NCBI GenBank assembly: GCA_028692885.1
Contig: JAQUWM010000007.1
Location: forward strand, 1 to 64,000
DNA from: Acetobacterium sp.
GTDB taxonomy: Bacteria; Bacillota; Clostridia; Eubacteriales; Eubacteriaceae
DNA: 64,000 nucleotides
Direction of reading: 5' to 3'
Positions 1 to 7,413 of this stretch are shown here, one piece after another. A program made the translations under genes and the position numbers. Below the pieces are notes generated by a model. The model did no database searches. It worked only from the letters and a program-made list of their open reading frames with translations, and was not told where the DNA came from. Positions within the stretch are counted from its first letter, which is position 1. Each line of letters opens with the position of its first letter.

Positions 1-57
1 TTCGATTACAAAACACCGGCAGCTGTATTCTATGAAAATATGGCATTGGCTGCCTGA
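1..57 (+). pseudogene. transposase C-terminal tail (IS30-like?)
   Basis: The first 18 codons read FDYKTPAAVFYENMALAA and then stop. The YKTPxxVF ending is typical of DDE transposases of the IS30 type. Only the tail lies in the window, so I cannot tell whether the gene is intact to the left. It sits directly before an integrase scar, which fits a decayed mobile-element boundary. The family assignment rests on one short motif. Confidence 0.4.
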
Positions 58-99
58 TCAAAATGCGAAAGGAGATTTATCTAAATATTTCTGATTTCG

Positions 100-252
100 T
101 GTCTTGACAAGCGTGTACATTATATTAAGACCGTCCAGGAGAATCTGGGACACCACTCTGCATCATTTACGATGGACACTTATGCCCATGTGACCGATGC
201 GATGAAGAAGGAAAGTTCTGATAAAATGGAGGCCCTAATTCAGAGCCTTTAG
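100..252 (+). pseudogene. tyrosine recombinase (integrase) C-terminal remnant
   Basis: The frame ending at the TAG at 250-252 encodes the C-terminal catalytic end of a phage/ICE-type tyrosine recombinase. It has the QENLGHHS box with its HxxH-type histidines, then the MDTYAHV segment with the nucleophilic tyrosine, then an amphipathic tail. A stop lies in frame at 82-84 and nothing upstream in the window matches the rest of the enzyme, so this is a scar of about 45 codons. It lies about 110 bases left of a 13-base copy of a tRNA-Ser 3' end, where a tRNA-targeting integrase normally sits. I infer an older element that used this tRNA as its attachment site. Confidence 0.75.
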
Positions 253-307
253 TGGTCAAAAAAACCCCTAAGGGGTCAATTTAGGGGTCAAACCCATTTC
301 AGGGCAT

Positions 308-332
308 AAAAAAACAACCATCAAATGGCTGT
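308..332 (-). terminator. intrinsic terminator, minus strand
   Basis: On the minus strand an 8-bp stem (325-332 with 314-321, one G-U pair) with a 3-base loop is followed by a run of T. It lies just beyond the partial tRNA 3' end at 360-372, so it may be the original terminator of the tRNA-Ser gene, displaced by the island. Confidence 0.55.
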
Positions 333-359
333 CTTATCACGTTTTTATTAATTTTTAAA

Positions 360-372
360 TGGCGGAGAAGGT
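360..372 (-). repeat. left direct repeat: copy of tRNA-Ser(GCU) 3' end (att-like)
   Basis: The 13 bases TGGCGGAGAAGGT are identical to 14741-14753, the 3' terminus (including CCA) of the tRNA-Ser(GCU) gene on the minus strand. The two copies diverge immediately on both sides. This is the arrangement left when an element integrates at a tRNA 3' end and restores it. The copy here is not part of a tRNA. The rest of 373-627 shows nothing recognisable beyond AT-rich sequence and the ribosome-binding site of the next gene. Confidence 0.7.
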
Positions 373-627
373 ACGTATTGTTCAGAACCGACTCCAAAAA
401 ATTCTATCTCTTACACTGCATATATTAACAGAAAATCTTCAAGTTTACAATCGATTTTTTCAACTCCACCAATCCCACGTATATTAATTATCAATTTCAA
501 TTAATATTTGGCTACCTTGTCTTAATCATTTTAGTATCATCATTTTGTTCTGGCATATGATACAAATGCATGGTAATTATTTATTTTAAGGAATATAATT
601 ATATAAAAAACGAGAGGAGACACTGTA

Positions 628-2196
628 ATGCCTACACAAAAATTCCAAGAATTCCCAGCTTCCTTCGAATCAGATCTTAAAACATTACTTGAGAAACGTT
701 ATTCAAGAGACTACTTTTTTAGCACCGAATTACCTGCAATATTTAATCTGCTTTTTTCAAATGACCCTAATCAGGAAGATGCAAAGGCTTTTGATGATTT
801 TATAAGTCTTGCAGACTATAAACGGAAAGTAACAACTGTTGCAGAAAAAATTGGCTTTGAAATAGCTGATTTTCAGGAAAAGGACGGAAAAAATTTCAAA
901 ATTCCATATTTGTATGGATTAGTTATTAGTTCTTATTTCATTAAGATGGCTCGTGATGTTTTTATTTCTTCGAACATGAAGCAAAACAAAAATTCAATCA
1001 ACTTTTTCGATGATTTTTTAGACGGAAACTTTGATAAAATCACTGATGAAGATATAAATGATTTTTATCAAATTTTTTCAAACTCCCTTAAAATAGGGAT
1101 TTTTTCGAAAGCTTTTAAACGAAATTTCAATCAAATGACATTTTCTCAAGATGAACCTTTCTGTGGTCTACTCCCCCCTGATAACAACAATCAGTATCAC
1201 AATTTTGCAGTGTTCATTGAAAACAACATTGATTTTATTTCTAACAACTACCAAACAACCTTTCGCTTTAAACGTGATATTATCTTAATTAAGAAAGCAT
1301 TCATTGAAGAAACCTCGAATAAATTCGACGCTATCGTTGATAAGCTTACTGAAAAAAATACGTTGTCCAAGCTAATAATGGTTTCACCTGATAATGAAAT
1401 GTATAAAAATCTTGTTGTTAATATTAAAAAACGAGCAAGCATTGATACTAATCGCTTTCGAAAAAAATTAATGCTCAACAAATTCTATTCGACAACTCCA
1501 TCCATAAAATTTGAATTAGCCCATTCTGAGGAATCAGATTCAACCATTTCTTCTGATGCCAAATTCGAAAATATTAACCTGGATCTTCCAGAAGATATGA
1601 CGATGCTCAACGATCTTTTTTTAAAATTCCCATCACTAAGCCCTGATTTGATCTGTTCTGACGAAACTGATTCAACAATTACCTCCGGCCCTGAATTCGA
1701 AGATATTGACCTTGATCTCCCAGAAATCAAACTACCAAATAACGAATTTTTTTCTTCATCCCGATACGTTGATATTAATTTTATCCTTTCTGACGTAACT
1801 GATTCATCAATTACTTCTGATTCCGAATTCGAAAATATTGGTGCTCAAATCCCCTTAGAAGATAAGGCTATGCTTGCAACACTCTTAAAAGTAAAGGTTT
1901 CAACTCATATATCAAGTTTGTCAAACTTCCCGTCACAAATGATTTATAAATTCCTTAAAAAGACCCTTGCTGATATTTCTGAAATTGAGGATGATTTCCA
2001 ATATTTTTGTGAACAGAGTCTAAATCTCATCGACACTTATATTTCTGCTGGAAAAAACCCGCCAACAGGAATGAGACTTATAACTGAAGTCTATCAAAGT
2101 ATTTCCTCTCAAAAATCAGAAAAAACGAATAACACGATAATGTTATCTCCTCTTACAGAAAAAGAAATTAAGACATTAAAAGCTCACTTTAGCTAA
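628..2196 (+). CDS. unknown 522-aa protein with acidic Ser/Thr repeats
   Basis: I do not recognise this protein. The start is an ATG preceded by GAGGAG. The first 290 residues look like a soluble, mostly helical domain rich in Phe, Asn and Asp. Residues about 300-405 hold three imperfect repeats about 44 residues apart, each with a core like SDETDSTITSGPEFEDI followed by LDLPE or a similar acidic stretch. The last 110 residues look helical again. There is no signal peptide or membrane segment. It stands alone before a strong terminator at 2283-2310, at the left of the island, ahead of a replication-like module. Its very low-GC, Asn/Phe-rich composition differs from the chromosomal genes and suggests transfer. 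An antigen-like or phage-type function is possible, but nothing in the sequence decides it. Confidence 0.6.
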   Translation: MPTQKFQEFPASFESDLKTLLEKRYSRDYFFSTELPAIFNLLFSNDPNQEDAKAFDDFISLADYKRKVTTVAEKIGFEIADFQEKDGKNFKIPYLYGLVISSYFIKMARDVFISSNMKQNKNSINFFDDFLDGNFDKITDEDINDFYQIFSNSLKIGIFSKAFKRNFNQMTFSQDEPFCGLLPPDNNNQYHNFAVFIENNIDFISNNYQTTFRFKRDIILIKKAFIEETSNKFDAIVDKLTEKNTLSKLIMVSPDNEMYKNLVVNIKKRASIDTNRFRKKLMLNKFYSTTPSIKFELAHSEESDSTISSDAKFENINLDLPEDMTMLNDLFLKFPSLSPDLICSDETDSTITSGPEFEDIDLDLPEIKLPNNEFFSSSRYVDINFILSDVTDSSITSDSEFENIGAQIPLEDKAMLATLLKVKVSTHISSLSNFPSQMIYKFLKKTLADISEIEDDFQYFCEQSLNLIDTYISAGKNPPTGMRLITEVYQSISSQKSEKTNNTIMLSPLTEKEIKTLKAHFS

Positions 2197-2282
2197 ATCA
2201 TAGGCTGCACATTTTATATTCGATAACCAGTACCATCTTCAAAAATAGTTCCATCCGACATCTCTCAAATTTAGTTCTTATG

Positions 2283-2310
2283 GCCACGGACAATTATCCG
2301 TGGCTTTTTT
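2283..2310 (+). terminator. intrinsic terminator after the 522-aa gene
   Basis: A perfect 8-bp stem (2283-2290 with 2297-2304) with a 6-base loop is followed by six T. It ends the first island gene and separates it from the polymerase gene. Confidence 0.85.
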
Positions 2311-2516
2311 AGACTGTAGCTCCCGTAATTTCTAATTAATCTATTTTCTTAATAGTTTCTTAAGGTATCTTATTTTTACAAATCATCAAAATTCCTTATT
2401 CTAAAGCCATTTCCACCCCTTTTTTCAATAGCTCAAATTTGCATCGTGGATTGAGCTGTAAAAATCGACCGTCAGCTTTAAAATGATCACATCACTTACG
2501 AAAGGGGTTAACCGAA

Positions 2517-3377
2517 TTGGAGCTAAATGAATCCACGCTACTTTCGCTGTCAGAATTTGACGGTGCTCAAGCTGTTGATCCGCTTGAACCAGTCTTAGTA
2601 ATGATGACAAAAACGGGAGTACATTTCAATACAGCCGATTATCAACAGAATGTTCTTTGGCCATTAATCAATGACCAGGAAACCCTTCGGCTTGAGATCA
2701 AAAATCACCTAAAACTTAATAACCATCAGTCATTGGACATCGATACTAACATCGTATGGAATTTTTACTCTGCTGGCTACAAGCCAATAAGCCTGTCAAT
2801 GGAGTATCTAAAAAAAGTCCGAAACGAAACTGCTATTTACGATCTGCTATATCGGTACAAAAAGAATCGCCAGTTTCTGAATCAGTATGGTACGAGCCTG
2901 CTCAACAGGCTCGATGATCAGAACTGTCTGCATGGCCACTGGAGTACTGATACCGCAACGGGACGACTGAAGTGCCGATCACCTGCACTACAAGCTTTCC
3001 CTTCTTGCGTGTCAGAATATTTCACTGCACCACCTGGCTTTGTTCGTATTATTGGTGATTACAGCCATATCGATTTGAGGGTGTTAGCCCAGCTTAGCGG
3101 GGACCAAACCCTAATCCAGGCTTTCAACGACAATACGGACGTTCACCTTCAGACGGCTGGGGCTATTTTGGGAAAAGAGCTTGACCTCATCACCGACACT
3201 GAACGACAGATCGGAAAGAAAATCAATTTTGGAATCATCTACGGTATGACATCATATTCCCTCTGGAAAGCGATTCGGAAGGTAAACCCAGATTTAAAAC
3301 TGCAAGACGCCGTCCGTTACCGTGATAATTTTTTTCTACATACGAGGGAATTGCCCGATGGCAAAATAAAGTACTAA
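2517..3377 (+). CDS. family A DNA polymerase, N-terminal part (split gene)
   Basis: A TTG start behind AAAGGGG opens a polymerase-only version of DNA polymerase I, with no 3'-5' or 5'-3' exonuclease. Visible landmarks are the thumb/palm entry (LEPVLVMMTKTGV), TATGRLKCRSPALQ, motif A (GDYSHIDLRVLAQLSGD) and motif B/O-helix (RQIGKKINFGIIYGM). The frame stops at 3375-3377, before motif C, which lies in the next frame (see 3329-3682). Both parts together would give about 388 residues. It could be a one-base-deletion pseudogene, a frameshifting gene or a sequence error. It heads a run of plus-strand genes with three unknown paralogues and a D5-type helicase, suggesting phage- or plasmid-type replication. 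Confidence 0.8.
   Translation: MELNESTLLSLSEFDGAQAVDPLEPVLVMMTKTGVHFNTADYQQNVLWPLINDQETLRLEIKNHLKLNNHQSLDIDTNIVWNFYSAGYKPISLSMEYLKKVRNETAIYDLLYRYKKNRQFLNQYGTSLLNRLDDQNCLHGHWSTDTATGRLKCRSPALQAFPSCVSEYFTAPPGFVRIIGDYSHIDLRVLAQLSGDQTLIQAFNDNTDVHLQTAGAILGKELDLITDTERQIGKKINFGIIYGMTSYSLWKAIRKVNPDLKLQDAVRYRDNFFLHTRELPDGKIKY
3329..3335 (+). other. seven-T run where the polymerase frame shifts by -1
   Basis: In the upstream frame the codons are AAT TTT TTT CTA, so the heptamer reads T TTT TTT, the form of a -1 slippery site. Re-reading one base leads into FFSTYEGIARWQNK, which matches the expected FFxxYxGIxxW segment of family A polymerases after motif B. The junction therefore lies within or very near this run. 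I see no strong downstream stem-loop, so decay or a homopolymer sequencing error is as likely as programmed slippage. Confidence 0.6.
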
Positions 3378-3682
3378 CAGCCGAGGTCGTTCATGGGCTA
3401 AACGGTTTGTCATGGTCTTCATTCCCTTCGCTGAACTGCCGTTTGAATTATCCCATCCAGGGATCAGCAGCAGCGGGACTGAAGCTGGCATTAATTCTTC
3501 TTTATAAGAATTTACAGCCTGATTGGTCGATCAGCCACACTATCCATGATGAAATCGAAATTTTTGTCCCGGAACGGGATTCTGAACTGGGAGTAAATTT
3601 TTTAGAGCATTCCATGATCAGTGGAATGAATTGTCTTATTAAAGATCTCCCGGTAACAGTAAAAATAGAAACCAAATATTAA
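3329..3682 (+). CDS. family A DNA polymerase, C-terminal part (split gene)
   Basis: This frame is open from 3329 and continues the polymerase at the expected place. It holds the YEGIARW segment after motif B, then LNYPIQGSAAAGLKLAL and motif C (IHDEIEIFVPE) with the catalytic Asp. The stretch between them is shorter than in Taq or E. coli Pol I and lacks the usual GRRR loop. A TTG at 3407 could in principle start an independent peptide, but it has no good ribosome-binding site and would lack most of the fold. With the upstream part every catalytic motif is present, so a one-base correction or a -1 frameshift would restore the enzyme. Confidence 0.75.
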   Translation, partial: FFSTYEGIARWQNKVLTAEVVHGLNGLSWSSFPSLNCRLNYPIQGSAAAGLKLALILLYKNLQPDWSISHTIHDEIEIFVPERDSELGVNFLEHSMISGMNCLIKDLPVTVKIETKY

Positions 3683-3702
3683 AATTCAGGAGATAAATAA
3701 CT

Positions 3703-4242
3703 ATGGAAGAAAAAACTATCGATATCGAAGCTTTGTTAAATGATAACACAGCCAGCGATGAAACACAGCCCGGAAACACAGCAAGATTACCAGAATTTCA
3801 GAACCTAACAGCTTCAGAAATAAGCACTGTTCTACCGTCAGATATCAATTTATCTGATGATGATGATTTATTTGTTGAGCTGGAACAAGAAACACCGCCG
3901 GAAGGTTCCAGACTCCCCTTTAAACTCGACGATTGCCAAATTAATAAGAACCAGCCAACTAAATATGGTATTAAAACTACAGTGCGGGTTAAATTTAGTT
4001 GTCCATGGGGTGACGGGAAAATCTTCCCGGTTTATGAAAATTTCTTTACTAATCCCGGCGAGCCTATAAGTGGTCGGTTACTGATTTTCTGCAAGGATCT
4101 ATTCGGTGCATTTAACCTAAAAGGGGCCCATTTAAAAGACCTTGTTGGTTATGAAGGTACTGCCTTCATAACCTACACACTGGCCCAAGATGGCATCACC
4201 AAATACCCGCACCTGAACTCCTTTGAGCCATTATCAAAATAA
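3703..4242 (+). CDS. island paralogue 1 of 3, unknown (SSB-like position)
   Basis: An ATG behind CAGGAGAT starts a 179-aa acidic protein. An Asp/Glu-rich N-terminal tail (about residues 1-68) is followed by a beta-rich domain with LDDCQINKNQPTKYG, then a C-terminal block GYEGTAFITYTLAQDGITKY-PHL. The last block recurs in the next two genes (GxAxxxYxxxxDxxxxxPxL), so the three are diverged tandem paralogues. They lie between a DNA polymerase and a D5-type helicase, a place where phages often carry single-strand DNA-binding or processivity proteins. That role is a guess from position and predicted beta-rich character; I recognise no named family. Confidence 0.6.
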   Translation: MEEKTIDIEALLNDNTASDETQPGNTARLPEFQNLTASEISTVLPSDINLSDDDDLFVELEQETPPEGSRLPFKLDDCQINKNQPTKYGIKTTVRVKFSCPWGDGKIFPVYENFFTNPGEPISGRLLIFCKDLFGAFNLKGAHLKDLVGYEGTAFITYTLAQDGITKYPHLNSFEPLSK

Positions 4243-4270
4243 TTTAAGAAAAAAATGAAAGGTATTTATT

Positions 4271-4798
4271 ATGAAAACTAAATCATTATCAAATCCAACA
4301 ACTCTGCAACTGACTGATGGAGAAAAATTTTTAAACAACATACCCCAGAATATCCTTTATTCTGAAATCACGTATTGTCTTAAGCTTTATATTAATACGG
4401 ATGATCCTCAACTGCCATTAATACCAGACCCTGAATTTTCAACACCCATCTTTGCCAGCCCTGGTGTTTACCAATTCACAGTTAATTTCGATACCGATTT
4501 AACTTTCATTGAACCTGATGAAGATGAAATTAATTGTCTATCCGTGAGTTTTTTTCTGCAAAGCGTAGATGGACACCATTTTTCACTTCAGGAATACGTT
4601 GCTATTCCTCAAACAACGGTTATTGAAAAATCACCTGCCAGGCTTTTTTCTGAACTCTTCAACATCGCAATTCCAAAAGCAACTCCATCCATCGAGGATG
4701 TCCATGGCTGCTCAGGAACAGCCACACTGGATTATGCTACACGTGAAGATGGACTCCCCATCTTTCCGCTCTTAGGCAATTTCTTGCTTGACCGCTAA
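4271..4798 (+). CDS. island paralogue 2 of 3, unknown
   Basis: This 175-aa acidic protein starts 28 bases after its neighbour, behind a GAAAGG ribosome-binding site. The middle has a PGVYQFTVNF strand-like segment and a VSFFLQSVDGHHFSLQEY segment. The C-terminus, CSGTATLDYATREDGLPIFP-LLGNF, matches the end of the 3703 and 4965 proteins. No signal peptide, membrane segment or nuclease motif is visible. It looks like an older duplicate within the same module. Confidence 0.55.
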   Translation: MKTKSLSNPTTLQLTDGEKFLNNIPQNILYSEITYCLKLYINTDDPQLPLIPDPEFSTPIFASPGVYQFTVNFDTDLTFIEPDEDEINCLSVSFFLQSVDGHHFSLQEYVAIPQTTVIEKSPARLFSELFNIAIPKATPSIEDVHGCSGTATLDYATREDGLPIFPLLGNFLLDR

Positions 4799-4839
4799 GA
4801 ATCAATTGCTTACATAGCATAACAAACAGATTATCACCC

Positions 4840-4876
4840 GGGAAGGAGACTGGCTCCTTACCAGCATTCTAAAAAA
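4840..4876 (+). repeat. repeated hairpin element, copy 1
   Basis: An inverted repeat (GGGAAGGAG ... CTCCTTACC, one mismatch) is followed by CCAGCATTCTAAAA. A nearly identical copy lies at 5516-5551, also just upstream of a gene. The stem contains a GGAAGGAG Shine-Dalgarno-like sequence, so it may be an RNA structure controlling translation or a binding site for an island protein. Confidence 0.6.
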
Positions 4877-4964
4877 GGATTAGAACCATTATCCGAACAT
4901 TAATACCGGGGGTAAAAATATCAACTACCCCTTACCAATTTCAAACCCCGAAAGGAGACTTATC

Positions 4965-5492
4965 ATGATAAATGAGTCAACAACAAGCCAATTCCTTCCC
5001 TGCTTTTTAAGTGTTGAAACCATTGAAGCCGATTCAATTGAGGCTATCTATTACTCCGAAATCGAATACCCGGCCCTTGATGATTTTGACAGCGTCCTTG
5101 AAGAAGCTGAAATCAAAGAAGAATATCATTTCTCAATCAGTTTAGAACCAATTCTGCCTGCGCCTGGTGAATATTATTTTCAGATCAACGGCTGCAAAAT
5201 AACCAAAAACCTTCAAATCGACGACCGATTGAGAGATGTAATTTCAATTTACTTTCAACTTATCAACGACGATGAAAGAGTCTTTTTCCTGGTGGAGCAG
5301 GTATTATGTCCTGATCCACTAGAAACTGACGGACGTTATTTCGAGCTCTTTGGTCAGCTGTTCGATCTTTACGATATAGAACTAACTATCGAAGCTCACA
5401 ATCTTATTGATCGTGATGGATATGCGACGCTTGCTTACGTTCTTTCTGAAGACGAAGATCAATTATTCCCTGTGTTAACCAATATTCACTAA
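4965..5492 (+). CDS. island paralogue 3 of 3, unknown
   Basis: An ATG behind GAAAGGAGA starts a 175-aa, strongly acidic protein. It shares the layout of the two preceding genes: a PGEYYFQINGCKITKN segment matching the DDCQINKN region of paralogue 1, then ISIYFQLINDDERVFFLVEQ, and a C-terminal GYATLAYVLSEDEDQLFPVL block. The hairpin element at 4840-4876 lies 90 bases upstream. Function unknown; see the 3703 entry for the single-strand-binding guess. Confidence 0.55.
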   Translation: MINESTTSQFLPCFLSVETIEADSIEAIYYSEIEYPALDDFDSVLEEAEIKEEYHFSISLEPILPAPGEYYFQINGCKITKNLQIDDRLRDVISIYFQLINDDERVFFLVEQVLCPDPLETDGRYFELFGQLFDLYDIELTIEAHNLIDRDGYATLAYVLSEDEDQLFPVLTNIH

Positions 5493-5515
5493 GTTTATCA
5501 ATATGATTATAACTT

Positions 5516-5551
5516 GGGAAGGAGACTGGCTCCTTCCCAGCATTCTAAAAA
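5516..5551 (+). repeat. repeated hairpin element, copy 2
   Basis: A perfect 9-bp stem (GGGAAGGAG with CTCCTTCCC, 5-base loop) is followed by AGCATTCTAAAA. It repeats the element at 4840-4876. It lies just before the helicase gene, whose own ribosome-binding site (GAAAGG) comes after the hairpin. Confidence 0.65.
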
Positions 5552-5567
5552 CCGAAAGGATTATTTC

Positions 5568-7106
5568 ATGGAAAACAATACACCTAATAACATGACAAAC
5601 AACACCCCAGTTAACTTGTTGCTGCAAGACACGCCTGATTCAAAAGACTTTGAACTGAGTCAATACATCAATCAGGATAAAATCAACCCAAACAAACTAC
5701 CACCTCGAGAATGGGCTGAAAGTATTGGCTTCATATTTGACAAAAAGAAAGATTCTTCTTTTACCATTACTGGTCTTAATACCAGCATCGGTGCAAAAGC
5801 TATAAAAAAAATGTTTTACAACATCGTCATGGCTTCAGACACCGATTTTGCAGTGTACAATATTAACGGCCACTATGAGATACGAAGCGCTATAAAAAAC
5901 AAAGATGGTAATATCACGGTAGCACGCATTATTTACGGCATTCTGAACTATTATTCTAATTTGCGCCTGTGGACCAGTTTTAGAGAGCAGGATTTGCTGA
6001 CTGCTTTAATGCGTGAAATTAAAACAACGGTCCACACATGGAATGCCGGTGAATATCTTACCCTCGAAAACGGTATTTTTCTGATGGGTAAAAAGCAGTT
6101 GATTCCACACAGCCCAAAATTATACAAGACATACATATTGCCCATGTCTTATAAACCTGCTGCTCAATGTTCCAGATTTTGCCAGTTTATTGAGGAAATC
6201 ACCTTGTCAGATCAATCACTGGCTCTTAATCTTCAGGAACAGGTCGGATACATCATTTCAAACTCAATGAAAGCCGAAAAAGCTTTCTTCTGGGTCAGCG
6301 ATGGATCTTCCGGCAAAAGTACACTGGCGAACATCATCGAAGCCATGGTTGGCACCGATAATATTTCAGCTGTCACCCTTCATGATTTTAATAGCCGGTT
6401 TGGTCTGGCTCCGATGTTCGGGAAAAAGCTTAACCTCGCCAATGAATCCGAAGTATCCGGTTTATTTAGAACTGAGCGCCTTAAGCTTCTTTGCACGAAT
6501 GACAAGGTCACTGTTGACCGCAAGGGAATGTGCGCTCTCAATGTCAGATTATCCATTAAACTTTTGTTCTTGACCAACAACATGCCTGAATTAATCACCG
6601 ATACAAAATATGGATTTGAACGACGACTGCATATCACACCCTTTCCTGCTAAATTTGTCGGAAAAGAAGCTGATATCAACCTGACTGAAAAACTGCTTTC
6701 AGAAATCGACGGTATTCTACTATGGGCCTTGGAAGGTCTTGAACGTCTGAAGAAAAATAATTATCAGTTCACTGCCTGTGAAGCTATTGAAAATGCCAAG
6801 CGTGATTTCTTTAAGAATGCAAATCCGGTTTTAAATTTCTTCGGTTCGTTTTATGAGCAGGTCGATCCATCAGAGCAGAAATCAATTCTAAAGAGCAGTA
6901 TTTATCCGGCTTATGAACAATGGGCTACTCAAAACCATAAACCACGCACCAGCAAGCGAAAATTCTGGGAACAAATTTCACACTTTTATGAAAATGCTGG
7001 CGATCCACTCATCATTGAAAAACGTCACCCAGGTCTTGATTATCTTATTAATTATCAGAAAATCGATGATACCTGTGATGAGATCCTGGTGCTTGACTTA
7101 TGTTAA
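5568..7106 (+). CDS. D5-type primase/helicase (SF3 ATPase)
   Basis: This 512-aa protein resembles the phage/plasmid D5_N plus SF3 helicase family, which unwinds DNA at replication origins. Landmarks are a D5_N-like region (about residues 120-235), a Walker A-like WVSDGSSGKST near residue 245, a segment LAPMFGKKLNLANESE and sensor-type KLLFLTNNMPEL. The first Gly of the usual GxxxxGKS is Ser here, but GKS is kept. The start chosen is the ATG at 5568 behind GAAAGG; an upstream frame from 5514 would run through the hairpin. The N-terminus shows no obvious primase catalytic domain. With the split polymerase it forms a replication module for the island or a former extrachromosomal ancestor. Confidence 0.8.
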   Translation: MENNTPNNMTNNTPVNLLLQDTPDSKDFELSQYINQDKINPNKLPPREWAESIGFIFDKKKDSSFTITGLNTSIGAKAIKKMFYNIVMASDTDFAVYNINGHYEIRSAIKNKDGNITVARIIYGILNYYSNLRLWTSFREQDLLTALMREIKTTVHTWNAGEYLTLENGIFLMGKKQLIPHSPKLYKTYILPMSYKPAAQCSRFCQFIEEITLSDQSLALNLQEQVGYIISNSMKAEKAFFWVSDGSSGKSTLANIIEAMVGTDNISAVTLHDFNSRFGLAPMFGKKLNLANESEVSGLFRTERLKLLCTNDKVTVDRKGMCALNVRLSIKLLFLTNNMPELITDTKYGFERRLHITPFPAKFVGKEADINLTEKLLSEIDGILLWALEGLERLKKNNYQFTACEAIENAKRDFFKNANPVLNFFGSFYEQVDPSEQKSILKSSIYPAYEQWATQNHKPRTSKRKFWEQISHFYENAGDPLIIEKRHPGLDYLINYQKIDDTCDEILVLDLC

Positions 7107-7261
7107 TCAATCAAAGCAAAGTCATTATTTCCCGGGACGAAATTAAAAACCTTGAACCAGTCAAGCTGAAGAATCTTCAAGCACTCGAAACCGTGGAAGT
7201 ACCGTCTCAAGTCTATTATCAGCCCATTATTGCTATTATTGAACGTTTATTATGTTCATAA
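7100..7261 (+). CDS. small unknown protein overlapping the helicase end
   Basis: A 53-codon frame starts at an ATG that overlaps the last seven bases of the helicase gene, which suggests translational coupling. It encodes a soluble peptide rich in Lys, Glu and Ile with a C-terminal IIAIIERLLCS. A terminator follows at 7344-7364. I do not recognise it, and only its position and spacing support it. Confidence 0.4.
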   Translation: MLINQSKVIISRDEIKNLEPVKLKNLQALETVEVPSQVYYQPIIAIIERLLCS

Positions 7262-7343
7262 AACGATCGGCCTGCCTAAATGGTAGGCTGATCCCTTCAA
7301 TCTTTTAAGATTTTAAAATAAAATAAGGCCTTGCTCCTAAGCT

Positions 7344-7364
7344 ACCGTATCAATACGGTTTTTT
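7344..7364 (+). terminator. intrinsic terminator closing the replication module
   Basis: ACCGTA and TACGGT pair around a TCAA loop and are followed by six T. It lies between the helicase region and the serine recombinase. Confidence 0.75.
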
Positions 7365-7413
7365 AAATATATATTATCATTATGAATTAAATTAATGGAA
7401 AGGATCTGAATTA

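Noticed and set aside
2425..2610. Minus-strand frame of 61 codons at 2425-2610
   Set aside because: It overlaps the polymerase start, has no ribosome-binding site and no recognisable content.
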